Positions 63,980 to 64,000 of a DNA stretch of 64,000 nt are shown here, piece by piece; position 1 is the first letter of the stretch; each line of letters begins with the position of its first letter. The stretch spans positions 83,853-147,852 of the forward strand of contig JANQPA010000008.1 of the NCBI GenBank assembly GCA_028285545.1, read 5' to 3'. The DNA comes from Saprospiraceae bacterium. GTDB taxonomy: Bacteria > Bacteroidota > Bacteroidia > Chitinophagales > Saprospiraceae. The notes beneath the pieces are model-generated. The model had not been told where the DNA came from and did not search any database. It worked only from the letters and a program-made list of their open reading frames with translations. Made by a program: the position numbers and the translations under genes.

Positions 63980-64000
63980 ATGAATTTTTCTAAAATAAAA
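63980..64000 (+). CDS. Start of a further secreted-protein gene (partial)
   Basis: Seven codons (MNFSKIK) are open to the window end. The leader TTAAAATTAATAGTC-ATG closely matches the leader of secreted protein B (TTAAAATTATTAGCC-ATG at 57686-57703), and both proteins begin MN. This suggests a third repeat-protein gene in the cluster that follows without a new sensor in between. The identity is inferred from the leader only. Confidence 0.45.

Overview
The window comes from a Bacteroidota chromosome, most likely a saprospirian or cytophagia-like gliding or surface-living bacterium. The evidence is a low-GC genome, Bacteroidota-type promoter boxes (TAnnTTTG), a SusC/SusD pair, two-component hybrid sensors with AraC output, FG-GAP/UnbV lipoproteins, and giant secreted proteins ending in type IX secretion (T9SS) sorting domains. 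No tRNA, rRNA, CRISPR array, phage gene or transposase was seen.

Layout. (1) 1-9130 is mixed housekeeping and unknown genes: the end of an aminotransferase, membrane proteins, an AraC regulator, a 1-Cys peroxiredoxin, a SpoU RNA methylase, a DUF2752 / GYF-dispanin pair and an outer-membrane barrel. A 54-codon gene fragment cut by an inverted repeat lies at 2207-2468. (2) 9179-14357 is a sulfur cluster: two tandem MBL-rhodanese (persulfide dioxygenase-like) paralogues and a SulP transporter. Each has its own promoter with a GTGA-N6-TCAC palindrome exactly 22 bp from a TAnnTTTG box, which looks like a CRP/FNR-type regulon. (3) 14513-29989 is a polysaccharide or glycoconjugate utilisation locus: a TPR-LuxR sensor regulator, SusC, SusD, an FG-GAP/UnbV lipoprotein, a GH63/MGH1-like glycosidase and a GH2 beta-galactosidase. 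It ends in a bidirectional terminator shared with a convergent Gfo/Idh/MocA oxidoreductase. (4) 31743-40207 holds enzymes and remnants: an alpha/beta hydrolase, a truncated lipoprotein, a TetR regulator with two operator-like palindromes, two serine hydrolases of the beta-lactamase fold, an S9 peptidase and a small unknown protein.

(5) 40507-64000 is the most striking part. A three-gene module occurs twice in tandem: a hybrid sensor kinase (1409 aa in both copies), a class I methyltransferase-like protein (262 aa in both copies from the conserved ATG), and a giant T9SS-exported repeat protein (2146 and 2034 aa). The promoter region of the methyltransferase-giant protein pair is conserved with identical internal spacing: three GGTAAAG-like repeats 31 and 21 bp apart, then a -7-like box. 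The 3' end of each giant gene carries a near-identical sorting domain followed by two large GACATGTC palindromes whose centres are 105 bp apart in both copies. A third secreted-protein gene appears to start at 63980. The signalling halves of the sensors and the 3' ends of the secreted proteins are conserved, while the sensor propellers and secreted repeat arrays differ. I read this as a diversifying sensor / modifying enzyme / surface protein system; the function is inferred, the architecture is directly visible.
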